From contig CAJQOK010000214.1 of NCBI GenBank assembly GCA_905479905.1, positions 1 through 6,235 on the forward strand: a stretch of 6,235 nt of DNA, given 5' to 3'. A program made the position numbers and the translations under genes. The notes beneath the pieces were generated by a model. It was not told the DNA's origin. It ran no database searches and worked only from the letters and a program-made list of their open reading frames with translations. Shown one piece after another: positions 1 through 5,173 of this stretch. Source of the stretch: an uncultured Aliterella sp. (lineage in GTDB: Bacteria > Cyanobacteriota > Cyanobacteriia > Cyanobacteriales > Chroococcidiopsidaceae). The first letter of the stretch is position 1. Each line of letters starts with the position of its first letter.

Positions 1-328
1 CGCTTTGTCAGTTTTAGACCCTGTGATGAGTGGCGAAGCAGCAAATCCTTTTGCTACTCCCTTAGAAATTTTACCAGAGTGGTATTTGTATCCAGTGTTT
101 CAGATTTTACGCTCAGTTCCTAGTAAATTACTAGGAGTGTTAGCGATGGTTGCCGTACCGATTGGGTTAATTGCTGTTCCGTTCATTGAGAACGTTAACA
201 AGTTTCAAAACCCTTTCCGTCGTCCAGTAGCAACCACAGTCTTCATGATTGGTACGTTGATTACCTTGTGGCTAGGAATTGGTGCTACTTATCCTATTGA
301 TAAGTCATTTACCCTAGGGCTATTCTAG
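1..328 (+). CDS. petD: Cytochrome b6-f complex subunit IV, 3' part (cut by window edge)
   Basis: PetD is the 17-kDa subunit IV of the cytochrome b6-f complex in the thylakoid membrane. With cytochrome b6 it forms the quinol-oxidising core that links photosystem II, photosystem I and respiration. The reading frame is already open at base 2. The 108 visible residues correspond to roughly the last two thirds of a protein that is normally about 160 residues long. Seen directly: [20 protein letters not shown], then the PEWY motif of the quinol-oxidation (Qo) site in [15 protein letters not shown]. Two hydrophobic helices follow, around [20 protein letters not shown] and the [18 protein letters not shown] stretch, with [15 protein letters not shown] between them. 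The protein ends in LTLGLF, as PetD proteins do. The apparent TTG start at base 5 is internal to the gene. In cyanobacteria petB normally lies just upstream, outside this window. Identification is near certain. Confidence 0.98.
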   Translation, partial: ALSVLDPVMSGEAANPFATPLEILPEWYLYPVFQILRSVPSKLLGVLAMVAVPIGLIAVPFIENVNKFQNPFRRPVATTVFMIGTLITLWLGIGATYPIDKSFTLGLF

Positions 329-355
329 GTTATTCTAGCTATCGAGAGTTAGATT

Positions 356-411
356 TTGACACCTGTATCTTAGCTGGCTTTAGGCAACTAAGAAGCTTTT
401 ACAGGTGTCAA
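356..411 (+). terminator. Long-stem hairpin downstream of petD, probable terminator
   Basis: Twenty-seven bases after the petD stop, TTGACACCTGTA (356-367) is followed by its perfect reverse complement TACAGGTGTCAA (400-411), a 12-bp stem. Inside it, TCTTAG (368-373) can pair with CTAAGA (388-393), stacking directly on the outer stem's left arm, with AGCTTT (394-399) bulged on the right. A short T run (412-415) follows. This fits a transcription terminator or a stabilising 3' end for the pet mRNA. The T run is short and the central loop is 14 bases, so termination strength is inferred only. Confidence 0.55.
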
Positions 412-421
412 TTTTAGTAAG

Positions 422-429
422 GCGATCGC
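422..429. repeat. HIP1 octamer GCGATCGC
   Basis: This is a perfect copy of the highly iterated palindrome HIP1, abundant in many cyanobacterial genomes. It lies in the intergenic region between petD and the RsbW-like gene. Other perfect copies are at 4886-4893 (inside mgtE), 5162-5169 (between mgtE and fluC), 6138-6145 and 6225-6232 (both inside the last gene). No copy lies in the decayed zone 941-3010. Confidence 0.9.
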
Positions 430-472
430 GCACTAAATTCTCTAGAGTAGAAATATATCTTTCTTTAAGCCT

Positions 473-499
473 TTGACTGATTATTGCTCTTTTTAAATT
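473..499 (+). promoter_or_regulatory. Possible promoter of the RsbW-like gene
   Basis: TTGACT (473-478) matches the -35 consensus at five of six bases. TAAATT (494-499) is a four-of-six -10 match after a 15-base spacer, which is shorter than the usual 17. The pair lies about 20 bases before the ATG at 521, implying a very short leader. No Shine-Dalgarno of normal spacing is visible before that ATG (only AGG at 516-518). The rest of the gap between 412 and 520 shows only the HIP1 site. Confidence 0.25.
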
Positions 500-520
500 G
501 AACTGCGGTCGCGCTAGGCT

Positions 521-949
521 ATGTTAAAGCAAGACCATTTGACGGTGTACAGCAATCTTAAGTTTCTCAACCAAGTACAACAATGGTTTGAGGAATTTTG
601 TTTACAACATCTGTCTCAATTATTATGGTCAGAACGAGAGCTTTATCGCCTCAAATTAGCTTTAGCAGAAGGTTTTACAAACGCTGTACGCCATGCTCAT
701 CAATCTTTACCACCAGATACTACTATAGATATTGATTTGAGCTTGTGGGCTGACAGGTTTGAGATTAAAATCTGGGATAAAGGTAAGCCTTTTAATCCTG
801 ACATATTGACGGAACCAAAACCAGGCACGCTGCAAGAAGGGGGTTATGGTTGGTTTTTGCTGCGGCGTTTAGCTGATAGAGTAGTATACGATCGCAATGC
901 AGACGGTAGAAATTGTTTGTTAATTGTTAAATATGGGACTTTAAAGTAA
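521..949 (+). CDS. RsbW-type anti-sigma factor / serine protein kinase, GHKL ATPase fold
   Basis: This is a stand-alone histidine-kinase-like ATPase domain of 142 residues, the usual size for RsbW/SpoIIAB-type proteins. In known systems such proteins bind a sigma factor and phosphorylate an STAS-domain anti-anti-sigma partner on serine, or act inside partner-switching modules. The ATP-binding motifs are all present. The N box is EGFTNAVRHA (50-59) with Asn54, the G1 box DKGKPF (86-91) has Asp86 and Gly88, and the G2 loop GGYGWFLLRRLADRV (107-121) is the ATP-lid glycine turn. There is no transmembrane segment or signal peptide, so the protein should be cytosolic. The start at 521 is the natural N-terminal Met of the fold but lacks a clear ribosome binding site. 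No sigma factor, STAS protein or phosphatase is next to it, so partner and substrate are unknown. It need not be co-transcribed with petD, since 192 bases and a hairpin intervene. Its last 9 bases overlap the end of the convergent damaged gene. Confidence 0.88.
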   Translation: MLKQDHLTVYSNLKFLNQVQQWFEEFCLQHLSQLLWSERELYRLKLALAEGFTNAVRHAHQSLPPDTTIDIDLSLWADRFEIKIWDKGKPFNPDILTEPKPGTLQEGGYGWFLLRRLADRVVYDRNADGRNCLLIVKYGTLK

Positions 950-1123
950 ACATTTCCGCAACGTTACAGTTACAGGCTGAGGATAACCATCAGTTACAGA
1001 ATCAAGGCTTGCACCAGTCAACCAAACTTGATTATTTTTTATTTCGATAATTTTACGTTTACCACTACTAGCGAACTCTATATCCATTCCTGGGTAGAGT
1101 TTGGGTAGTATTTCTAATTGTGC

Positions 1124-1152
1124 GATAGAGCCACCTGCTCTCCGAGCTTCGC
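1124..1152 (-). repeat. 29-base palindromic insert, copy 2 (gene-downstream copy)
   Basis: On the minus strand it begins GCGAAGCTCGG and ends GTGGCTCTATC. It is identical to the copy at 1183-1211. With the flanking GGAATT and GCAC the identity covers 39 bases (1120-1158). Internally AGAGC-AGGTG-GCTCT forms a 5-bp stem with a 5-base loop, and GCGA at the start can pair with the TCGC formed across the right junction. Because of shared GC at the ends, the exact insertion edge can shift by two bases. Removing this copy together with the other restores the host reading frame. Confidence 0.85.
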
Positions 1153-1182
1153 AATTCCGGCTTTGGTATTATTTGATGGTGC

Positions 1183-1211
1183 GATAGAGCCACCTGCTCT
1201 CCGAGCTTCGC
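1183..1211 (-). repeat. 29-base palindromic insert, copy 1 (gene-upstream copy)
   Basis: The 39-base identical block is 1179-1217, and the two blocks have a period of 59 bases with a unique 20-base spacer (1159-1178). Identity at lag 59 covers only 39 bases, which a simple tandem duplication of a 59-base unit would not give. Two separate insertions into the same decamer GGAATTGCAC explain it better. The host sequence without the inserts would contain that decamer twice, 30 bases apart, in the codons for Gly-Ile-Ala. Confidence 0.85.
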
Positions 1212-1536
1212 AATTCCATTATGCCAATTTGCGTTACTTATATTTGCACTCGTTAAACGGCGATTGAAAGCAAATTCATCAACAGATGCAAATAACTGTA
1301 CTTGACAGGATTCTACGACTAAATTGGCACGGTTTGCGGGGTATGCTTGTAGTTCTAAGACTGAACTTGTCCCCAATTGATATTCCAATGGCACGTACCA
1401 GTGATTAGCGCTTGGTGGCATTCCATAGCTGCGATTAGAGGTTTTTGCTATAGGTTTTGTTAAAGCCGTCTTTTTTCCGTTGCATTAACAATTCCCCTTT
1501 ACCAATTATTGGGATACCGCTACTTTTGACTTCTAA

Positions 1537-2271
1537 TTAATATTTTAAATCTATTTTTGCATAGTGTACTGTATTATTTTTTCGCTTATTTGTCAAGACA
1601 TTAATAATAGTTTTATTGTTACTGTCTTTATCTATACGATATATAGCTAGAGGATAAACTTGCTTTTTTGGATTTTCGAGGCGCTGCCAAATTATGTTAT
1701 AAAATGTTGCTTCTACGGGTTTGTAATCACGCACAAACTCTCTATAAAACCACCAATTCGTTCGACGTACCCAAGTTTCCCAGTGAGTATAATCTTCCCG
1801 CAACGTAGTTATATATTTTGGCTTAGAACTTAAAAGACTTTCAATATAATGACTTCTTGCAGGAGTTCCCAAAGCATGAATTATATAATCTATTCCCGTT
1901 GGATTAAAGGTAGCTAATACATCTATTCCCGATGAGTAAGTTGATAATATTCTTCTTTTTTGTGATTCATCTTTTAGTTTTCGATTTATATCTCTAGCTA
2001 TTTGTATACTGTGCTTCCATTTGTTAGGTAACCAGCCATTAAACTCTTGCACCCAAAAAACTTTGTAGGCGGAGATATTAGTAACTAACACATAAACTGG
2101 AATAATATTGATTATTAGGACGGAAGTATAAATAATTAACATTATAGATAAGAGCGGAAAACGTAGATTTCTAGTAACTATATTTAATTTATTTACCCAA
2201 ATTCTTTGTAGATACTCAATGTAAGCTGAAATTGCTACAAAAAAAGGCATCTTTGCGGGTGAATAATTCAT
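1537..2271 (-). pseudogene. Membrane protein of unknown function, probably missing its N-terminal part
   Basis: The minus-strand frame gives 244 residues from the ATG at 2271-2269 to the TAA at 1537-1539. The frame stays open upstream to 2373, but there it is antisense to the transposase remnant, so those codons are not native. Visible features are a short N-terminal stretch (MNYSPAKMPFFVAISAYIEY), one strong hydrophobic segment at about residues 38-63 (FPLLSIMLIIYTSVLIINII and on), then an extended region rich in Tyr, Trp and Arg. That region includes GIDYIIHALGTPARSHYIES and TNWWFYREFVRDYKPVEATF. No Shine-Dalgarno precedes either candidate ATG (2271 or 2250), and the frame abuts a transposon remnant exactly at its 5' end. 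My reading is that it is the C-terminal part of a larger, perhaps multi-pass membrane protein whose front was lost in the rearrangement. A complete single-pass protein is the alternative. I do not recognise the family with certainty. Confidence 0.5.
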
Positions 2272-2278
2272 CCGCAAA

Positions 2279-2812
2279 ATGCCGCGAGTTAGTCGCAAAC
2301 GAATCGGGTCAAGTAATTGGCGCACGGTAGCTAAAGTAGCATCATTGCATGAGCATATTTCCAATACTCGCAAAGACTTTCACTTTAAAACTGCCCATCA
2401 TTTATGCAATCAAGCCGGGATGATATTTGCTGTTAGCGAAGCGGGGCGAAGCCCGAATTTAAACCTTAAAGCTATGTCTAGAGGAATGCTGTGTAAGCGT
2501 GCTCTTGATGCTGGTTTTGGACAGTTTCTCAATATCCTAGAGTGGGTTTGCTTTAAACGTGATGTGCTTTTTTTGAAAGTGGATGCCAATGGCACAAGTC
2601 TTTCTTGCCCCAATTGCCAAACACATACGGGCAAGAAAAACTTGAGTGAGCGAGTGCATTCTTGTCCCCATTGTGGATATCAAACTGATAGAGATGTTGC
2701 CGCAGCACAAGTTGTACAACGCGGACTTGTAGCGGTAGGACATACCGTGTTAATGCGATCTTTGGGTAAAGTCGTCGGACTCCCCATGAAGAAAGAATCC
2801 CCTAGCTTCTAG
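2279..2812 (+). pseudogene. tnpB: TnpB RNA-guided nuclease remnant (C-terminal half, damaged active site)
   Basis: TnpB proteins of IS200/IS605 elements are RuvC-like, omega-RNA-guided DNA nucleases of about 400 residues. Here only 177 residues remain. The visible order fits the C-terminal half: RVSRKRIGSSNWRTVAKVAS (3-22) and HISNTRKDFHFKTAHHLCNQ (26-45). Next come LNLKAMSRGMLCKRALDAGF (61-80), then a zinc ribbon with CPNC at 110-113 and CPHC at 129-132. TDRDVAAAQVV (136-146) follows with the last RuvC acidic residue, and the tail is LPMKKESPSF. The family normally reads Phe-x-Glu-Asp-Leu-Asn-Leu before KAMSRGM. Here residues 52-60 are VSEAGRSPN, so the Glu-Asp pair of the second RuvC motif is replaced by insert-encoded residues. 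The missing N-terminal half includes the first catalytic Asp and the RNA-binding part. This is almost certainly non-functional. The ATG at 2279 is only the first Met after the junction. Confidence 0.88.
2432..2457 (+). repeat. GC-rich palindromic insert inside tnpB
   Basis: The stretch starts GTTAGCGAAGCGGGGC and ends GAAGCCCGAA. It contains a GGGC-GAA-GCCC hairpin and is far richer in GC than the surrounding AT-rich gene. Relative to the family pattern FAEDLNL it adds about seven codons in frame and replaces Glu-Asp. It shares the core GCGAAGC with the two 29-base inserts at 1124 and 1183 but is otherwise a different sequence. I infer a short dispersed cyanobacterial palindrome; the exact edges are unclear. 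Confidence 0.6.
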
Positions 2813-2823
2813 CTATGGGGAGT
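2779..2823 (+). other. Right-end hairpins of the IS element (presumed omega-RNA 3' end)
   Basis: Two mutually exclusive foldings are visible. ACTCCCCAT (2779-2787) is the exact reverse complement of ATGGGGAGT (2815-2823), a 9-bp stem around 27 bases. Alternatively CCCCTAGCT (2799-2807) pairs with AGCTATGGGG (2811-2820) with one bulged T. The tnpB stop (2810-2812) lies inside. In this family the right end is recognised as a hairpin by the Y1 transposase, and the same strand forms the scaffold end of the omega RNA, just before the guide. By that rule the guide-equivalent sequence would be the glycosyltransferase codons after about 2828. Confidence 0.65.
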
Positions 2824-2827
2824 GTCA

Positions 2828-3010
2828 ATGTTTAAACCGCAAGATACAGCAGACTTTACAACCAAGCTCAAAACTTTAATTGATAATCCTAAATTGCGTC
2901 AAACAATGGGAATAAAAGCTAGAGAATCTGTTGCTGGGTATAATTGGGAGCAAGCAACCAAAAACTTACTAAAAATATGGCAGCAGCAAATAGAAGCTAA
3001 AAGCAATTAA
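2828..3010 (+). pseudogene. C-terminal remnant of a GT4-type glycosyltransferase
   Basis: The frame encodes MFKPQDTADFTTKLKTLIDN, then PKLRQTMGIKARESV, GYNWEQATKNLLKIW and a short polar tail. This is the usual last segment of GT-B fold, family 4 glycosyltransferases: a Pro-x-Asp turn, a helix of the type 'AxxLxxLLxxPxLRxxMGxxAR', then a Trp-containing helix that packs back on the N-terminal domain. Only about 60 of some 370-420 residues are present. The sugar-nucleotide-binding Glu motif, which lies further upstream, is absent. An in-frame stop (2810-2812, the tnpB stop) lies upstream, and the ATG at 2828 is probably created at or near the element boundary. The missing front is not on the other side of the element either, so it was deleted or moved. 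Acceptor and donor sugar cannot be told from this piece. Confidence 0.72.
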
Positions 3011-3067
3011 CTTTTGTATCCGTTAAGCTGAGTAATAGCGGATTCTTTGCTGTAAATTATTCTACCA

Positions 3068-3673
3068 ATGCACCTAAGATTTTCCCAAGATATTAAATCG
3101 CTTCTAGAAAAATTAGCCCAGCAACCCTTAACTCTTGGCGACATTTTGGCGGAAACTTCCGAGCGGGGATTTAGCTTAGTTATATCTTTATTAGTTTTAC
3201 CGTTTTTGCTGCCTGCACCGCCCGGACTGACAGGCCCATTAGGTACAGCTTGTATAATTTTAGCCGGACAAATGGCATTAGGAAAGACTTCGCCCTGGCT
3301 ACCTAAAAGAATCGCTAAGTTTAAGTTTCCCCATTGGTTTGTCCTGAAACTACTCCAACTACTGAAAAGAGTAACGAAAGTTTTAGAAAAAATCACTCGC
3401 CCTCGCTGGTCAAAATTCGCCCAAAGTCCTCAAGCTTGGCGGTTAAATGGACTTTGCATTGCTTGGTTATCTGTCTTACTAATTTCGCCAATTCCGTTTA
3501 CAAATCCTATCCCGACGGTAGGAATTTTATTATTAGCCGTTGCAACCTTAGAGGCGGATGGCTTATTAATGTGTATTAGCTATGGACTTACAGTGTTAAT
3601 TTCCTTATTTTTTGGATTTATTGGTTACGCACTTTGGCAAGCACCAAGCTTGTTACCAGCTTTCTTTAAGTAA
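3068..3673 (+). CDS. exoD: ExoD-family membrane protein (exopolysaccharide-associated)
   Basis: ExoD-family proteins are integral inner-membrane proteins named for a Rhizobium gene affecting exopolysaccharide production and alkali tolerance. Their molecular activity is not established. This copy has 201 residues, normal for the family. A soluble N-terminal helix with LTLGDILAETSERGFSLVIS leads into the first hydrophobic stretch LLVLPFLLPAPPGLTGPLGT, the family's best-kept part. GTACIILAGQMALG follows, then a basic loop with WLPKRIAKFKFPHWF. The C-terminal half is hydrophobic: LNGLCIAWLSVLLISPIPFT, NPIPTVGILLLAVATLEADG and ISYGLTVLISLFFGFIGYAL. Membrane segments lie roughly at 35-55, 58-72, 127-147, 150-165 and 172-192. 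The ATG at 3068 gives the expected N terminus, though no clear Shine-Dalgarno precedes it. The gene lies 57 bases after the glycosyltransferase remnant, so both may once have belonged to a surface-polysaccharide locus. It converges on mgtE with an 8-base gap and no evident terminator. Confidence 0.9.
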   Translation: MHLRFSQDIKSLLEKLAQQPLTLGDILAETSERGFSLVISLLVLPFLLPAPPGLTGPLGTACIILAGQMALGKTSPWLPKRIAKFKFPHWFVLKLLQLLKRVTKVLEKITRPRWSKFAQSPQAWRLNGLCIAWLSVLLISPIPFTNPIPTVGILLLAVATLEADGLLMCISYGLTVLISLFFGFIGYALWQAPSLLPAFFK

Positions 3674-3681
3674 CGTAGGGC

Positions 3682-5085
3682 TTACAACCCCAAAATCAAC
3701 CGCGCTAAATTGAAATAAATCAAAACTCCCGCTACATCCACCGCCGTAGTAATAAACGGCGCAGACATCAAAGCTGGATCTAAACGCAGAGAACGAAACA
3801 AAAAGGGCAAAGCCGAGCCAGAAACCGAAGCTAAAACAGAAATTACAATTAAACTTACCCCTACAGAAATCGCCACCGCCCAATTACCTTGCAAAAAGTA
3901 AGCCCAAACTGTAGCTATACTCCCCAACATTGTACCAAGCATTAATCCTGCAATTCCTTCTCGCAGAATTACCTGATACTGTCCCATCGCCCGAATTTCA
4001 TCGGTATTCATCCCCCGTATTACTACCGTTGACGATTGCGCCCCCACATTTCCCCCTGTACCCGTCAATAGGGGAATAAACGCCGCTAGAGAGACGACTT
4101 GCTGTAAAAGCCCTTCTTGAGACTTAATAATTGTCCCAGTGACAGTATTTGTCAGCAGCAAAACTAATAGCCACACTACCCGTTTACGCGCAACGGTAAG
4201 CAAATCTGTCTGAAAGTAGTTATCGCCTCCTGACTGTACCCCACCACCCAAAGCATAAATATCTTCGGTAGTTTCTTCTTGAATGATGTCGATAACATCA
4301 TCTACCGTGACAATCCCTACTAGGCGCTGCTCCCTGTCTACTACAGGTACAGCCAAAAAGTCGTAACGCTGAATAACTTTAGCAACTTCTTCTTGATCGG
4401 TATCTGTGTAAATAAATACCGCCTCTCGCGTCATAATTTCCCCAATTGTTTGCGACGGTTGAGAAGTTACTAAATCTCGCAATGACAATGTACCCGTCAA
4501 GCGCCGCGCATTGTCGGTAACGTATAAGTAGTAAATTGTTTCAGTGACATTTGCCAACCGCCGAATGCGCTCTAAAGCCTGAGAAACTGTAAAGCCTTCT
4601 TTAAAAGAAATTAATTCTGGTGTCATAATCCGCCCCGCCGTACCAGCCTCATAGCCTAGAAGCTGGGCGGTGGCTTGTCTTTCGGTGGGGCTGAGTTGCT
4701 CTAAAAGCCGATTGACAATTTTTGCTGGCAATTCGTCAAATAGCCGCACGCGATCGTCTGGAGACATTTGATCGACAATATCCAACACATCTTGGCGCTT
4801 AAATTCTTCGATTAATGCCTGTTGGATGCTGGAATCTAAATATTCGTAAACTTCAATCGCTTCACCTTTGGAAAGCAAACGAAAAGCGATCGCTTGCATA
4901 GCTTCGGGTAAGCCTTCAATAGCTTCGGCGATATCGGCGGGTTGTACGGGTACTAAAATAGCTTTAGCACCCTGCAAGTCGTTTTGCTCTAATAACGCCT
5001 GCAATTGACTCCGCACCAAATCTCGTAATTCTCGCCGCGAAACATCTTGGAGGATATTAGAGGGTAAATTATTATTTTCGGTCAA
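3682..5085 (-). CDS. mgtE: MgtE magnesium channel/transporter
   Basis: MgtE is a homodimeric, Mg2+-gated Mg2+ channel of the inner membrane. Cytoplasmic Mg2+ binding to the N and CBS domains closes the pore. The protein is 467 residues, close to the usual ~450, and appears complete. Order: N domain of MgtE repeats (about 20-150, with ADIAEAIEGLP, LLSKGEAIEVYEYL and MSPDDRVRLFDELP), CBS1 (about 151-212, starting AGRIMTPELISF) and CBS2 (about 213-272, starting IGEIMTREAVFI and ending VDDVIDIIQEE). A connecting plug helix (about 273-300) follows, then five membrane helices (about 301-467). Pore and ion-site motifs are intact: PLLTGTGGNVGAQSS (338-352) and LDPALMSAPFITTAVDVAG (435-453). Asp450 corresponds to the selectivity-filter Asp of structurally studied MgtE. 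The start is TTG (5085-5083), because an in-frame TAG lies two codons upstream and the next Met (63) would cut the N domain; AGGA at 5098-5095 may serve as ribosome binding site. It lies 88 bases downstream of fluC on the same strand and carries a HIP1 site at 4886. Confidence 0.95.
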   Translation of the reverse strand: MTENNNLPSNILQDVSRRELRDLVRSQLQALLEQNDLQGAKAILVPVQPADIAEAIEGLPEAMQAIAFRLLSKGEAIEVYEYLDSSIQQALIEEFKRQDVLDIVDQMSPDDRVRLFDELPAKIVNRLLEQLSPTERQATAQLLGYEAGTAGRIMTPELISFKEGFTVSQALERIRRLANVTETIYYLYVTDNARRLTGTLSLRDLVTSQPSQTIGEIMTREAVFIYTDTDQEEVAKVIQRYDFLAVPVVDREQRLVGIVTVDDVIDIIQEETTEDIYALGGGVQSGGDNYFQTDLLTVARKRVVWLLVLLLTNTVTGTIIKSQEGLLQQVVSLAAFIPLLTGTGGNVGAQSSTVVIRGMNTDEIRAMGQYQVILREGIAGLMLGTMLGSIATVWAYFLQGNWAVAISVGVSLIVISVLASVSGSALPFLFRSLRLDPALMSAPFITTAVDVAGVLIYFNLARLILGL

Positions 5086-5173
5086 AGTCTACCATCCTGC
5101 CGCCATTCGCTCGATGTTGCTGCTTTTAGTCTAGGGGATAGCGGTATTTCGTAGGTAAAATGCGATCGCCTAT
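5086..5173 (-). other. Short gap between fluC and mgtE
   Basis: The 88-base gap holds a HIP1 octamer (5162-5169) four bases beyond the fluC stop and nothing else I can support. It is too short for a full M-box Mg2+ riboswitch, and no strong hairpin with a T run is seen. Read-through from fluC into mgtE is therefore possible. Confidence 0.5.

Larger units (their letters stand above)
941..1469 (-). pseudogene. Conserved-looking gene of unknown function, broken by two 29-base insertions
   Basis: On the minus strand a frame opens in the 1469-1421 region (first ATG 1421-1419) and reads ANHWYVPLEYQLGTSSVLEL and so on to NANWHNGIA near 1212. There it enters the first of two identical short repeats. 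Read as it stands, the frame leaves register and stops at 1068-1070 after 117 residues from the ATG. If the two 29-base inserts (1183-1211 and 1124-1152) are removed, one continuous frame results. It passes through GIAPSNNTKAGIAQLEILPK and LYPGMDIEFASSGKRKIIE and ends in TVTLRKCLL with TAA at 941-943. From the ATG that frame is 423 bases (140 residues). An upstream ACG (1469-1467) sits after GGA-AAAAAG, a plausible ribosome binding site, and begins a typical N terminus TALTKPIAKTSNRSYG. It may be a mutated ATG, which would give 156 residues. I recognise no family; there is no transmembrane segment or obvious catalytic motif. The last 9 bases overlap the convergent RsbW-like gene. Confidence 0.75.
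2279..2828 (+). mobile_element. IS200/IS605-family (TnpB-only type) remnant, left part missing
   Basis: The element is recognised from the C-terminal part of TnpB and from the hairpin-rich right end directly after its stop. TnpB similarity starts at about 2285. Just upstream the plus-strand frame meets a stop (TAA 2264-2266), and the DNA there reads instead as the minus-strand membrane protein, so the left end and the 5' half of tnpB are gone. No tnpA is present. The right boundary is placed at about 2828, where glycosyltransferase coding sequence resumes; it is uncertain by a few bases. Elements of this family have no terminal inverted repeats and make no target duplication, so edges cannot be fixed from repeats. 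Confidence 0.75.

Noticed and set aside
1120..1217. Start of a CRISPR array (two repeats, 20-base spacer)
   Set aside because: There are only two repeats, the repeat is 39 bases with a spacer of 20, both lie inside a coding frame, and 10 of the 39 bases belong to the host gene.
1068..1421. Minus-strand frame of 117 residues taken as an intact gene
   Set aside because: Its last ~48 residues are read from the two inserts and out of frame; the true downstream frame continues to 941 once the inserts are removed.
2272..2373. Upstream extension of the minus-strand membrane protein (34 extra residues)
   Set aside because: These codons are antisense to clear TnpB coding sequence and start inside it.
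2410..2743. Minus-strand frames of 74 and 68 residues
   Set aside because: They are shadows of the tnpB remnant: no ribosome binding site and no recognisable protein.
3007..3396. Minus-strand frame of 129 residues
   Set aside because: It lies opposite exoD, whose protein is clearly family-like; the antisense product has no features.
3334..3579. Plus-strand frame of 81 residues in another frame of exoD
   Set aside because: Out-of-frame shadow within a well-supported gene.
3674..3700. Bidirectional terminator between exoD and mgtE (GGG...CCC words after 3678)
   Set aside because: The possible pairing is only three to four bases and lies within the mgtE 3' end, too weak to call.
3653..3883. 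Minus-strand frame of 76 residues, Phe/Gly/Cys-rich
   Set aside because: It is another frame of the mgtE 3' end on the same strand, and its low-complexity composition is typical of a shadow.
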